From NCBI GenBank assembly GCA_963729295.1, contig CAVSNJ010000012.1, positions 62,001 through 126,000 on the forward strand: a stretch of DNA of 64,000 nucleotides, written 5' to 3'. The stretch is from DATJLY01 sp963729295. Its GTDB lineage: Bacteria; Pseudomonadota; Alphaproteobacteria; ATCC43930; CGMCC-115725. Shown here one piece after another: positions 9,201 through 17,793 of the stretch; the stretch's first letter is position 1, and each line of letters starts with the position of its first letter. The translations under genes were made by a program, and so were the position numbers. Below the pieces are notes generated by a model that was given only the letters and a program-made list of their open reading frames with translations, was not told where the DNA came from and did no database searches.

Positions 9201-10295
9201 GTGGCGCGCGGGCGCTACCGCCGGTTATGTCCTTTGCGTGACGAGATCCTGATCGAGCGCCGGGGCGCCATCGGCGTCCTCACGATGAACCGGCCGCAGG
9301 CGCTCAACACCTTGTCGCTCGCGATGTACCGCCGCTTCGACCCGGCGCTCGCCGCGTGGGCCGAGGACCCCGGCGTCCGCGCGGTGCTCGTGCGCGGCGC
9401 GGGCGGGCGCGCCTTTTGCGCCGGCGGCGATGTCGTTGCGATCTACGAGGCGCGCGGCGAGGCGGCGGAGAGCGGCGGCTACAAATCCGATTTCTTCCGC
9501 GAGGAATATCAGCTCATCCGCCGCATCCATCGCTTCCCCAAGCCGTACGTCGCGCTCATGGACGGCATCACCATGGGCGGCGGGGCAGGGGTCGCGGTGA
9601 ACGGGCGCTTTCGCGTCGCGACCGCGCGCACGCTCTTCGCCATGCCGGAAGTGCATATCGGGCTGTTCCCCAACGTCGGCGCGACGCGCTTCCTCAACCT
9701 CGCGCCGGGCCGCATCGGGCTCTACCTCGCGCTGACCGGCACGCGGATCGGCGCGGCCGACACGCTCGCGTGCGGCTTCGCGACGCATTTCGTGGCGCAC
9801 GAGCGGCAGGACGAGCTGACCGATGCGCTCGCCGCGCTCGGCACCGACGTCGAGGCCGAGAGTGCGGTCGCCGCGCTCTTACAGCGCTTTGCCGGCGATC
9901 CCGGCAGCGCGACCTTGCCGGCGCTCAGACCGGCGATCGACCGCGTCTTTGCCGGCCCAAGCGTCGAGGCGATCATGGACGCGCTTGCGCGCGAGCGCGC
10001 AGCCTGGGCCACCGACGCGCTCGCGGCGATGCAGCGCGCCTCGCCGCTGAGTCTCAAAATCGTGCTCCGGCAACTGCGCCAAGGCGCTGCCGATGTCGAG
10101 AGCGCGCTCCAGCTCGAATACCGCATGACGCAGCACGCAATGGCGGCGCACGATTTCTTCGAGGGCATCCGCGCCGCTCTCGTCGACAAGGACCGCAAGC
10201 CGGTCTGGCAGCACCGCGCGCCGGCCGATGTGAGCGATGCCGAGGTTGCCGCCTACTTCGCCCCGATCGGCGCCCGCGAGCTCACGTTCGCTTAG
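9201..10295 (+). CDS. Crotonase-fold 3-hydroxyisobutyryl-CoA hydrolase-like protein
   Basis: Enoyl-CoA hydratase/isomerase superfamily member whose length (364 residues) and C-terminal extension match the ECH_2/HIBCH group. That group hydrolyses 3-hydroxyisobutyryl-CoA in valine breakdown. Visible are the oxyanion-hole region AGGRAFCAGGDV, ITMGGGAGVAVNG and EVHIGLFPNVGATRFL, which carries the group's catalytic Glu region. The next step, 3-hydroxyisobutyrate dehydrogenase, is encoded 1.3 kb away. The start is unsure: GTG at 9201 is given, but a TTG at 9234 (followed by RDEILIERRG) fits homologues better. No ribosome-binding site favours either. Confidence 0.8.
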   Translation: MARGRYRRLCPLRDEILIERRGAIGVLTMNRPQALNTLSLAMYRRFDPALAAWAEDPGVRAVLVRGAGGRAFCAGGDVVAIYEARGEAAESGGYKSDFFREEYQLIRRIHRFPKPYVALMDGITMGGGAGVAVNGRFRVATARTLFAMPEVHIGLFPNVGATRFLNLAPGRIGLYLALTGTRIGAADTLACGFATHFVAHERQDELTDALAALGTDVEAESAVAALLQRFAGDPGSATLPALRPAIDRVFAGPSVEAIMDALARERAAWATDALAAMQRASPLSLKIVLRQLRQGAADVESALQLEYRMTQHAMAAHDFFEGIRAALVDKDRKPVWQHRAPADVSDAEVAAYFAPIGARELTFA

Positions 10296-10310
10296 GGTCG
10301 CCTGACCTGT

Positions 10311-10391
10311 CCTATGTGGGACCGGCCATAAACGGAAGTCACCAAATAATTCAAATAGTTATAGATCATTTCATAGAACTGACTTTAACTT
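10311..10391. other. AT-rich convergent spacer
   Basis: The spacer between the crotonase and solute-binding-protein stop codons is strikingly AT-rich against its GC-rich surroundings. I see no gene, T-tailed hairpin or tRNA in it. It could be a foreign remnant or an intrinsic bend. Confidence 0.4.
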
Positions 10392-11357
10392 TTACTCCGT
10401 CACCTCGGTGACGCCGGCGAGGACGAGGCGGTCGACGGTAAGGCCGGGATCGACCAGGTGCCGCTCGGTCTCGGCCGCGAGAAGGTTCTTGAGGCCGGCG
10501 CGCGAGACCCGGTCGCCGGGCTCGAAATAATCGATCCGGCGGAGGAAGTCGTAGCTCGCCTCGGCGTCCTCCGGGGTCGCCTTGCCGACCTTGACGAGCA
10601 CATCGATTGCGGCGGCGCGGTTGGCGGGGTCGTCGAACCAGGCGACGCTCTTGTCGGTCGCGGCCAGGATGCCGCGCAAGAGCGCGGGATGCGCCCCGGC
10701 CCAGGCGCGTCCTACCACTGCCGCCGTGAAGGGAATGTCCTTCACATAGTCAAATGAGAGGCCGATCGTGCGAAAGCCCAACTTCGCGGCGTGGAAATTG
10801 AGCGGCGGCAACACCAGCGCCGCATCGGCGACGCCGGCCTGGAGCGCCGCGAGCCGGGCCGCCGCGACGCCCGCCGAGATGGTCTCGTAATCGCCGTCCT
10901 TCATGCCGTTCGCCCGCATCATGCGCGAAAAGTAGATGTTGGTGATGTCGGTCGGGCCGCCGATCGAGATGGTCTTGCCCTTGAGGTCGGCGATCGTCGC
11001 GATCGTGGGCTTGGCGATCAGCACATAGGGCGCGGTCTTGCCGATGATGCGGATCACCGCGAGCGGCGCGCCCTTGTCGATCGCCTGCATCGCCTCGGTC
11101 AGTCCCACGCTGATGACGACGTCGAGCGAGCCGCCGGTGAGCTGCTGCAAGATGGCCGAGCCGCTCTGCGCGAAATTGATCTCCATGTCGATGCCTTCGG
11201 CCGCCAAAAAGCCCTTGTCGACGGCGATGTAGAACGGCCAGAGCGGCGCCTGCCCGCCGAGCGTGCCGGCAATCACTTTCTGCGCGGCCTGCGCGCGCGG
11301 CCCGAGCGCCGTCATTGCGACGAGAAGAGCCGCTGCCAGAATCCCACCGAGGCGCAT
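10392..11357 (-). CDS. ABC transporter solute-binding protein, SsuA/NMT1-like
   Basis: Periplasmic binding protein of the NMT1/SsuA/TauA fold, 321 residues, with a cleavable signal peptide (residues 1-24, ending RAQAA). The mature part has LWPFYIAVDKGFLAAEGIDMEI, typical of nitrate/sulfonate/taurine and thiamine-precursor binding proteins. The start is the ATG at 11355-11357, directly after GGAGGGGAA; a longer reading upstream lacks this signal. No permease or ATPase gene lies beside it, so it is an orphan receptor or works with a transporter elsewhere. Palindromic repeats lie just upstream. Confidence 0.85.
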   Translation of the reverse strand: MRLGGILAAALLVAMTALGPRAQAAQKVIAGTLGGQAPLWPFYIAVDKGFLAAEGIDMEINFAQSGSAILQQLTGGSLDVVISVGLTEAMQAIDKGAPLAVIRIIGKTAPYVLIAKPTIATIADLKGKTISIGGPTDITNIYFSRMMRANGMKDGDYETISAGVAAARLAALQAGVADAALVLPPLNFHAAKLGFRTIGLSFDYVKDIPFTAAVVGRAWAGAHPALLRGILAATDKSVAWFDDPANRAAAIDVLVKVGKATPEDAEASYDFLRRIDYFEPGDRVSRAGLKNLLAAETERHLVDPGLTVDRLVLAGVTEVTE

Positions 11358-11397
11358 TTCCCCTCCATCGTTGCGGCCGGTCCGGCGGCGACACACA

Positions 11398-11475
11398 CTA
11401 GTGTGGCGGATTTGAAGTTCCTCCGCCTCTGGCCGCACGTGCGGAGGGGAACTTCAAATCCAAGAGCCACACTAG
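11398..11475. repeat. Palindromic intergenic repeat (family B)
   Basis: Outer arms CTAGTGTGGC (11398-11407) and GCCACACTAG (11466-11475) are perfect inverted copies. Just inside them, GGATTTGAAGTTCC and GGAACTTCAAATCC pair perfectly over 14 bases. It is followed 14 bases later by a second, related palindrome. Confidence 0.8.
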
Positions 11476-11489
11476 AAACACGGATTTGC

Positions 11490-11563
11490 TAGTGTCCATA
11501 AGATTCCGAAGTTCGCATCGGAGCGTGCCGAGAGGTCGCGCGAACTTCGGAATCAGGACATAG
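11490..11563. repeat. Palindromic intergenic repeat (family B, second copy)
   Basis: Perfect 15-base arms GATTCCGAAGTTCGC (11502-11516) and GCGAACTTCGGAATC (11540-11554), flanked by imperfectly matching TAGTGTCC/GGACATA ends. It has the same layout as the preceding palindrome, and both sit between the solute-binding protein and mmsB promoters. Confidence 0.75.
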
Positions 11564-11605
11564 CCTCCGCTTGGGCAGCGGACCAAGCGGGAAAGGGAGG
11601 CGGAT

Positions 11606-12514
11606 ATGCGCGTCGGCTTCGTCGGGCTCGGCAACATGGGCGGGCCGATGGCCCAGAATCTGCTGAAGGCGCAGCACACGGTCGCCGGTTTCGATATTTC
11701 CGCCGAGGCGCGCCGGCGTGCCGCCGATGCGGGCGGGCACGAGGCCGCCAGCATCGCCGCGGCGGCGGCGGGCGCCGACGCGATCATCACCATGCTGCCG
11801 GCGGGACCCGAAATGCGCGCGGTCTATCTCGCCCCGGATGGGATTCTGGCGACGGCCGCGAAAGGCGCGCTCCTGATCGACTGCTCGACGATCAACGTCG
11901 CGACCGCGCGTCTCGTCGCCGAGGAAGCGAGGAAGCACGGCTTCGACATGCTCGACGCGCCGGTCTCGGGCGGCACGGCCGGCGCCGCCGCCGGCACGCT
12001 CACCTTCATGGTCGGCGGCAGCGAAGCGGGCTTCGCCCGCGCGCAGGCGGTGCTTCAGGGCATGGGCAAGACCATCGTCCATGCCGGATCCTCGGGCGCG
12101 GGCCAGACGGCGAAGATCTGCAACAACCTCATGCTTGCCGTCAGCATGATCGGCGTGAGCGAGGCGTTCGCGCTTGCCCAGCGCCTCGGGCTCGACCGCC
12201 AGAAACTCTTCGACATCACCTCGAAATCGACCGGCCAGTGCTGGGCGCTCACGAGCTATTGCCCGGCGCCGGGACCGGTGCCGGCGGCGCCGTCCAATCG
12301 CAACTACGCGCCGGGCTTCACCGTCGCGATGATGCTTAAGGATCTGTTGCTGGCGCAGCAGGCGGCGGGGAGCGCGGGCGCGGCAAGCCCCTTGGGGGCC
12401 GAAGCCGCCGCGCTCTACCAGATGGCGGTGACTTCCGGGCTCGGCGCGCGCGACTTCTCGGCCATCTATCCTTTCCTCGCCGGCGAGGCATCCGCTCTCT
12501 TTACGCGTTCTTAA
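11606..12514 (+). CDS. mmsB: 3-hydroxyisobutyrate dehydrogenase
   Basis: Oxidises 3-hydroxyisobutyrate to methylmalonate semialdehyde with NAD+ in valine catabolism. The 302-residue chain has the N-terminal Rossmann motif VGLGNMGGPMA, substrate-binding DAPVSGGTAGA, the catalytic-lysine segment GAGQTAKICNN, and the long HIBADH-specific stretch including TSYCPAPGPVP that separates it from glyoxylate/tartronate reductases. GGGAGG precedes the ATG by five bases. It pairs functionally with the crotonase-fold hydrolase at 9.2 kb. Confidence 0.93.
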   Translation: MRVGFVGLGNMGGPMAQNLLKAQHTVAGFDISAEARRRAADAGGHEAASIAAAAAGADAIITMLPAGPEMRAVYLAPDGILATAAKGALLIDCSTINVATARLVAEEARKHGFDMLDAPVSGGTAGAAAGTLTFMVGGSEAGFARAQAVLQGMGKTIVHAGSSGAGQTAKICNNLMLAVSMIGVSEAFALAQRLGLDRQKLFDITSKSTGQCWALTSYCPAPGPVPAAPSNRNYAPGFTVAMMLKDLLLAQQAAGSAGAASPLGAEAAALYQMAVTSGLGARDFSAIYPFLAGEASALFTRS

Positions 12515-12563
12515 CGGCGCTTTGGCTACCCTCGGCTGCTTTCCTTTCTTGGCCGAGGATCAT

Positions 12564-13043
12564 ATGCAGACCGCTTATCTTGACGTGATCGCCATCGTGG
12601 AACGCCTCCACCGGCAGTTCCTCGAAGTCGTCAAGCTCGAGCTCGACAAAGAGGCCGTGCACGACATCAACAACGTGCAGGCGATGATCCTCAACAATAT
12701 CGGCGAGACCGAGATGACGGTCGGCGAGCTCACGCTGCGCGGCTGCTATCTCGGCTCGAACGTGTCGTACAACGTCAAGAAGATGCTCGAGAACGGCTAC
12801 ATCGTGCAGGAGCGCTCGCCGCACGACCGCCGCTCGGTGCGCGTGCGGCTCTCGGAGAAGGGCCTGGCGCTGCACAAGAAGCTCAGCAAGATGCACGAGC
12901 GCCACGTCGCCGCCTTGGGCCAGGGCGTCGTCCAGGCCGAGGAGCTCGTCGCCGCGCACAAGACCATGCGCCGGCTCGAGCGCTTCTGGATCCATGCCGT
13001 CGAGCTCGGCGCGCGCGCGCAGCAATTCGTCCCCGCCGCCTGA
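12564..13043 (+). CDS. ldtR: MarR-family winged-helix regulator, LdtR type
   Basis: DNA-binding regulator of 159 residues. The core NNVQAMILNNIGETEMTVGE and GCYLGSNVSYNVKKMLENGY is the highly conserved winged helix of LdtR, which controls L,D-transpeptidase and stress genes in Liberibacter and rhizobia. I start at the ATG at 12564, preceded by GAGGAT; an in-frame upstream ATG at 12522 would add 14 unconserved residues. It stands alone between mmsB (same strand, 49 bases) and convergent gcdH. Its target here is not evident; no L,D-transpeptidase gene is in the window. Confidence 0.85.
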   Translation: MQTAYLDVIAIVERLHRQFLEVVKLELDKEAVHDINNVQAMILNNIGETEMTVGELTLRGCYLGSNVSYNVKKMLENGYIVQERSPHDRRSVRVRLSEKGLALHKKLSKMHERHVAALGQGVVQAEELVAAHKTMRRLERFWIHAVELGARAQQFVPAA

Positions 13044-13087
13044 GCCGTTCGCCGCGCAAGCGGCAGCCTTCACATCTCTTCAGACAT

Positions 13088-13116
13088 CATGGCCGGGCTT
13101 GTCCCGGCCATCGACG
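13088..13116. repeat. Partial copy of palindromic repeat family A
   Basis: CATGGCCGGGCTTGTCCC and the following bases match the left arm of the palindrome at 771-853; a clear right arm is missing. It lies in the convergent ldtR/gcdH spacer. Confidence 0.65.
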
Positions 13117-13201
13117 TTTTGGCGCGCGAAGAAACCTGCCCGGTTTGAATGCCGGGCAAGACGAACACCGAAGCCACAATTTTGCCCCAGCTTGCGCCGC
13201 G

Positions 13202-14410
13202 CTAGAACGCGGCGATCCCGGTCTGCGCCCGCCCCAGGATGAGGGCGTGGATGTCGTGCGTGCCCTCGTAGGTCACGACGGTTTCCAGATTCATGACGTG
13301 GCGGATGACGTGATACTCGTCGACGATGCCGTTGCCGCCGTGCATGTCGCGCGCCATGCGTGCGATGTCGAGCGCCTTGCCGGTCGAGTTGCGCTTGAGG
13401 AGCGACACCATCTCGGGCGTAGCGCGGCCTTCGTCCTTCAAGCGCCCGAGCCGCAAGCAGGCATGGAGGCCGAGCGTGATCTCGGTCTGCATGTCGGCGA
13501 GCTTTTTCTGGATGAGCTGGTTCGCCGCGAGCGGCTTGCCGAAGGCGGTACGGGCGAGCGTGTAGTCGCGCGCCGCCTGCCAGCAGAACTCGGCCGCACC
13601 CAGCGCGCCCCAGGCGATGCCGTAGCGCGCGTTGTCGAGGCACGAGAACGGCCCGCGCAGTCCCTTGACGTTGGGGAGGAGCGCCGCATCGGGCACGAAC
13701 ACGTCCTGCATCGCGATCTCGCCGGTCGGCGACGCGCGCAGCGAGAACTTGCCCTCGATCTTCGGCGTCGAAAGCCCCTTCATGCCGCGCTCAAGGATGA
13801 AGCCGCGCACCTGGCCTTCGTCGTCCTTCGCCCACACCACCATGACGTCGGCGATCGGCGAGTTGCTGATCCACATCTTGCTGCCGTTCAAGACGTAGCC
13901 GCCATCGACCGTCCTGGCGCGGCTCTTCATGCCGCCGGCATCGGAGCCATGATCGGGCTCGGTCAGGCCGAAGCAGCCGACGAGCTCGCCGGTGGCGAGC
14001 TTCGGCAGGTATTTCTGGCGTTGTTCCTCGGTGCCGAACGCGTGAATCGGGTGCATCACCAACGACGACTGCACCGATAGCGTCGAGCGATAGCCGCTAT
14101 CGACGCGCTCGAGCTCGCGCGCGACGAGCCCGTAGGAGACATAGCTCGCGCCGGCGCAGCCATAGCCCTCGATCGTGGCGCCCAGGAAGCCGAGCCGCCC
14201 CATCTCGGGCATGAGCTCGCGGTCGATGCGCTCCTCGCGGAACGCATCCTTGATGCGCGGCATGAGCTTTTGCTGCGCGAACGCCCGCGCACTGTCGCGC
14301 ACGAGGCGCTCGTCCTCGCCCAGCATGTCGTCGAGGAGCAGCGGATCGCGCCAGTCGAACACCGCCTTCTCGGCGGCTTTGGCGCGATCGCGGGTGGGGG
14401 CAGTCGTCAT
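13202..14410 (-). CDS. gcdH: Glutaryl-CoA dehydrogenase
   Basis: FAD enzyme that dehydrogenates and decarboxylates glutaryl-CoA to crotonyl-CoA in lysine and tryptophan breakdown. The 402 residues show the acyl-CoA dehydrogenase domains in order: N-terminal helices, CFGLTEPDHGSDAGGM (FAD/substrate contact), and RYGIAWGALGAAEFC. The GCDH signature TYEGTHDIHALILGRAQTG carries the catalytic glutamate. The YGCAGASYVSYGL segment also fits this subfamily rather than short-chain enzymes. Confidence 0.93.
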   Translation of the reverse strand: MTTAPTRDRAKAAEKAVFDWRDPLLLDDMLGEDERLVRDSARAFAQQKLMPRIKDAFREERIDRELMPEMGRLGFLGATIEGYGCAGASYVSYGLVARELERVDSGYRSTLSVQSSLVMHPIHAFGTEEQRQKYLPKLATGELVGCFGLTEPDHGSDAGGMKSRARTVDGGYVLNGSKMWISNSPIADVMVVWAKDDEGQVRGFILERGMKGLSTPKIEGKFSLRASPTGEIAMQDVFVPDAALLPNVKGLRGPFSCLDNARYGIAWGALGAAEFCWQAARDYTLARTAFGKPLAANQLIQKKLADMQTEITLGLHACLRLGRLKDEGRATPEMVSLLKRNSTGKALDIARMARDMHGGNGIVDEYHVIRHVMNLETVVTYEGTHDIHALILGRAQTGIAAF

Positions 14411-14461
14411 GGAGCGCTCCTCGGCTGGCGGCGAATCGGCCGCGCGCGATATTCTAGCGGG

Positions 14462-14647
14462 ATGGCGGAGGAGCGCGAGACCATCTTCGAGTTCGTGCGC
14501 GTCGGCGGCGCCTTGAAGGTGATCGCGGTCGATCCCGAGAGCGGGCTCGAGGTGACGATCGTCGCCGATCCGGGCGCCAGCGAGGCCGAGCTCAAGCGCC
14601 TCGCGCGGCAGAAGCTCGATTACGTGCGGGCGAAGGGGAAGGGATGA
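14462..14647 (+). CDS. Small conserved protein, probably DUF6898-type
   Basis: A 61-residue acidic/basic soluble protein reading MAEERETIFEFVRVGGALKV at its start and ending in a Lys-rich helix. From memory it resembles a short alphaproteobacterial family of unknown function (DUF6898). The last 56 bases overlap the 3' end of the convergent msrQ-like gene. It begins 51 bases from the divergent gcdH start. Function unknown. Confidence 0.7.
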   Translation: MAEERETIFEFVRVGGALKVIAVDPESGLEVTIVADPGASEAELKRLARQKLDYVRAKGKG

Positions 14648-15458
14648 GTCGCCGCGCCGCGGCCAGGAGGACGACCGCGACTCCCGCCCCGAGCACGATC
14701 CAGGCCGGCCGCACGCCGAGCCCGGTCGCGAAATCCGATTGCAGCAAGCGCAGCACCGGCACGCCGCGCAGCCACCACCAGTAGAGCGCCTCGCCGAGCG
14801 CCGTCAGCACGCCAGCGGCGAGCCCGAGCGCCGCGAGCCGCCACAGCGGCATCGCCTGCCCGCGCTTGGTCCAGCGGTCGATGACGCGCCAGCCCATCAG
14901 CCAGAGATAGAACCCCGCCATCCAGGTCGGCTCCCACACGTCGGCCTTCGACTGGATGAAGAAATGGATGAGGCCGAGGACGGCGATGAGATAGATGATG
15001 TAATGGAGCTTCTGCCAGCGCCGCCCGAGTCGCCGCACCATGCCGTCGCTCGAGGTCGCGGCGAGCGTGCAGAGGCCGATGAGGGCCGTGAACCCGATCG
15101 TGAGGTAGATGCGCAGCACGATCTCGGACGCGACCGTGCCGAGGTCCCACGCCTCGTCGGCGATATACATCGTGAAGTGGATGAGGATGTAGACGCAGGC
15201 CGCGACGCCGACCATGCGCCGCACCTCGATGAGGCGGCGCCAGTCGAGGATCTGCCGCGCCGGCGTGATCGCGAGCGCGATGAAGATGAGGCGAATCGTC
15301 CAGAAACCCATGTTGTGGATAGCCTCGGTCACCGGCCGCGCGCCGAGCCAGCCGAGCGGGAACGCCACCGCCGTGTAGATGAAGGGCAGGAACAGCGCGG
15401 CCAAGACGCTCGCCCGCAACGGCGAGAAGTGGCCGCCATAGTCGATCCACGGAACCAT
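14592..15458 (-). CDS. msrQ: MsrQ-like heme-binding membrane subunit
   Basis: Six-helix inner-membrane b-type cytochrome of the ferric-reductase-like family. MsrQ passes quinol electrons to the periplasmic methionine-sulfoxide reductase MsrP. The 288 residues contain the expected histidines in LIHFTMY, KLHYIIYL and LIHFFIQ. The N-terminal AIHNMGFWTIRLIFIALAITP is typical of the family. No msrP gene is next to it, which is unusual for the pair, so the partner must be elsewhere or the protein has another acceptor. A ribosome-binding AAGAGA lies upstream of the ATG. Confidence 0.8.
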   Translation of the reverse strand: MVPWIDYGGHFSPLRASVLAALFLPFIYTAVAFPLGWLGARPVTEAIHNMGFWTIRLIFIALAITPARQILDWRRLIEVRRMVGVAACVYILIHFTMYIADEAWDLGTVASEIVLRIYLTIGFTALIGLCTLAATSSDGMVRRLGRRWQKLHYIIYLIAVLGLIHFFIQSKADVWEPTWMAGFYLWLMGWRVIDRWTKRGQAMPLWRLAALGLAAGVLTALGEALYWWWLRGVPVLRLLQSDFATGLGVRPAWIVLGAGVAVVLLAAARRLIPSPSPARNRASAARGA

Positions 15459-15558
15459 CGCTGTCTCTTACCGCACGGTGGGAAAGGCGGCTATCACGTA
15501 TCCGTCAATCGCCCGTTGCGTTCGGTCGGCCTCTTCCCCACCGGGGAGCGGTGATTTT

Positions 15559-15588
15559 CTTGCCGCGCATGCCCGCCCGCGCCTAATT
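15559..15588 (+). promoter_or_regulatory. Possible promoter of the liv operon
   Basis: TTGCCG (15559-15564), an 18-base spacer and TAATTT (15583-15588) lie just upstream of livH. The -10-like box is close to the start codon, so the leader would be very short. This is a weak, by-eye prediction. Confidence 0.25.
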
Positions 15589-15598
15589 TTGTCGGCTC

Positions 15599-16513
15599 AT
15601 GGCCTATTTCCTGCAACAGCTCATCAACGGCGTCACCTTGGGCGCCGTCTACGGCCTGATCGCGATCGGCTACACGATGGTGTACGGCATCATCGGCATG
15701 ATCAATTTCGCGCATGGCGAGATCTACATGATCGGCGCCTTCGTCTCGTTCCTGGCGTTCCTGGTGCTGGGCGCGCTCGGGCTCGCGTCGGTGCCGCTGG
15801 CGCTCTTTTCGGTGCTGCTGATCGCAATGGCGTTCACCGCCGTCTATGGCTGGGCGGTCGAGCGCCTGGCCTATCGGCCGCTGCGCGGTTCGTTCCGCCT
15901 GGCGCCGCTCATCTCGGCGATCGGCATGTCGATCTTCCTGCAGAACTATGTGCAGCTTCTGCAAGGCGCGCGCGTCAAATCATTGCCGCCCGTCATCAAT
16001 GGCGGCTTCCGCATCATGGAAGAGGGCGGCTTCGTCGTGCAGATGAGCTGGCTCCAGCTCATCATCATCGTCCTCACCGTGGCGCTGATGGCGGGCTTCA
16101 GCCTCGTCATCGCGGCGACACCGCTTGGCCGGGCGCAGCGCGCCTGCGAGCAGGACATGAAAATGGCGGCGCTGTCCGGCATCGATGTCGACCGCATCGT
16201 CTCGCTCACCTTCGTGATGGGCGCGGCCTTGGCTGCCGTCGCGGGACTGATGGTGATGCTCTATTACGGCGTCATCGATTTCTTCATCGGCTTCCTCGCC
16301 GGCGTCAAGGCGTTCACCGCGGCCGTGCTCGGCGGCATCGGCTCGCTGCCGGGCGCGATCCTGGGCGGACTCATGATCGGCCTCATCGAATCCTTCTGGT
16401 CTGGATATTTCGCGTCCGGATACAAGGACGTCTCCGTGTTCGGCGTCCTCATCCTGGTGCTGATCTTCCGCCCGACCGGGCTCCTGGGCCGGCCCGAGGT
16501 GGAGAAGGTCTGA
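15599..16513 (+). CDS. livH: Branched-chain amino-acid ABC transporter permease LivH
   Basis: First membrane subunit of the high-affinity Leu/Ile/Val importer. The 304 residues hold about eight membrane helices and the LivH family motifs GAVYGLIAIGYTMVYGIIGMINFAHGE and the C-terminal GIGSLPGAILGG, the coupling region for the ATPases. Its TGA shares bases with the ATG of livM (TGATG), showing translational coupling through the operon. Confidence 0.96.
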   Translation: MAYFLQQLINGVTLGAVYGLIAIGYTMVYGIIGMINFAHGEIYMIGAFVSFLAFLVLGALGLASVPLALFSVLLIAMAFTAVYGWAVERLAYRPLRGSFRLAPLISAIGMSIFLQNYVQLLQGARVKSLPPVINGGFRIMEEGGFVVQMSWLQLIIIVLTVALMAGFSLVIAATPLGRAQRACEQDMKMAALSGIDVDRIVSLTFVMGAALAAVAGLMVMLYYGVIDFFIGFLAGVKAFTAAVLGGIGSLPGAILGGLMIGLIESFWSGYFASGYKDVSVFGVLILVLIFRPTGLLGRPEVEKV

Positions 16514-17793
16514 TGGCGGGACGCGGCGCCGCGGCAGTGAAGGACGCGGCGCTCGCGGGCTTCGTGGCGCTCGTATTGGCCTTTCCGCTCGTGGGCTTCG
16601 AGACCGAGGACCAGGGCGCCGCCGGCGTCGCGATCCATACGCGCTTCGCCTGGGTTCTCTTGGGCGGCGCCGGCGTCTTCGTCGCGCGGCTTCTTTTCTC
16701 TGCGGTACGCACGTTCATTCCGCGGGTGCAAAAAATCGGACGCAGCAACAGCCCCACGCGGCTCGCGGGCTCGACGCGGCATGGCGCGCTCCTCCTCGGC
16801 GCGCTGCTGGTCGCGTTCGCCGCCGCTCTGCCGTTCTTGCCGTTCTCGTCGCGCTATCTCGTCGATCTCGGCACGACCGTGCTCATCTACATCATGCTCG
16901 GCTGGGGCCTGAACGTCGTCGTCGGCCTCGCCGGGCTGCTCGATCTCGGCTACGTCGCGTTCTACGCGGTCGGAGCCTATTCCTTCGCCCTCATCGCGCG
17001 CTGGTACGGGCTCGGATTCTGGGAGGCGCTGCCGCTCTCGGGATTGCTGTCCGCGTCGTTCGGCGTGCTCCTGGGATTCCCGGTGCTGCGCTTGCGCGGC
17101 GACTATCTCGCCATCGTGACCCTGGGCTTCGGCGAGATCGTGCGCATCGTGCTGCTCAACTGGAGCGACGTGACAGGCGGCCCCAACGGCATCGCCGGCG
17201 TGCCGCGGCCGTCCTTCTTCGGCTTGGCCCTCCTGCCGCGCGCGCCCAGCGGCGAGACCTTCAGCCAGTTCTTCGGCATCGCCTTCAGCCCGGATCAACG
17301 CATCGACTTTCTCTATTTCGTCATTCTCGCGCTGGCGCTCGTCACCAACGCCTTCAGCTTGCGTTTGCGGCGTCTCCCGGTCGGGCGCGCCTGGGAAGCC
17401 TTGCGCGAGGACGAGATCGCCTGCCGCGCGCTCGGCATCGACCCGACCAGCGTGAAACTGTCGGCCTTCGCGATCGGCGCGATGCTGGGCGGCTTCGCCG
17501 GCGCCTTCTTCGCGACGCGCCAGGGCTTCATCAGCCCGGAAAGCTTCACCTTCCAGGAAAGCGCCACGATCCTCGCGATCGTCGTCCTCGGCGGGATGGG
17601 GAGCCAGATGGGCGTCGTGCTCGCCGCCATCGTGCTCGTCACGCTGCCGGAATTCGGCCGCGTCTTCGCCGAGTTCCGCATGCTCCTGTTCGGCGCGGCG
17701 ATGGTGGGCATCATGGTGTGGCGCCCGCGCGGACTTCTGGCGCAGCGCACGCCGTCGATCCGCTTGCGGACCGCCGCGGCCGAGGCGTTCTGA
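16513..17793 (+). CDS. livM: Branched-chain amino-acid ABC transporter permease LivM
   Basis: Second permease subunit, 426 residues. A roughly 110-residue N-terminal extension with extra membrane segments precedes the core, as in E. coli LivM. The core includes GLNVVVGLAGLLDLGYVAFYAVGAY, GDYLAIVTLGFGEIVR and the coupling segment GGMGSQMGVVLAA. Start and stop both overlap neighbouring genes (TGATG at each end). Confidence 0.96.
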   Translation: MAGRGAAAVKDAALAGFVALVLAFPLVGFETEDQGAAGVAIHTRFAWVLLGGAGVFVARLLFSAVRTFIPRVQKIGRSNSPTRLAGSTRHGALLLGALLVAFAAALPFLPFSSRYLVDLGTTVLIYIMLGWGLNVVVGLAGLLDLGYVAFYAVGAYSFALIARWYGLGFWEALPLSGLLSASFGVLLGFPVLRLRGDYLAIVTLGFGEIVRIVLLNWSDVTGGPNGIAGVPRPSFFGLALLPRAPSGETFSQFFGIAFSPDQRIDFLYFVILALALVTNAFSLRLRRLPVGRAWEALREDEIACRALGIDPTSVKLSAFAIGAMLGGFAGAFFATRQGFISPESFTFQESATILAIVVLGGMGSQMGVVLAAIVLVTLPEFGRVFAEFRMLLFGAAMVGIMVWRPRGLLAQRTPSIRLRTAAAEAF

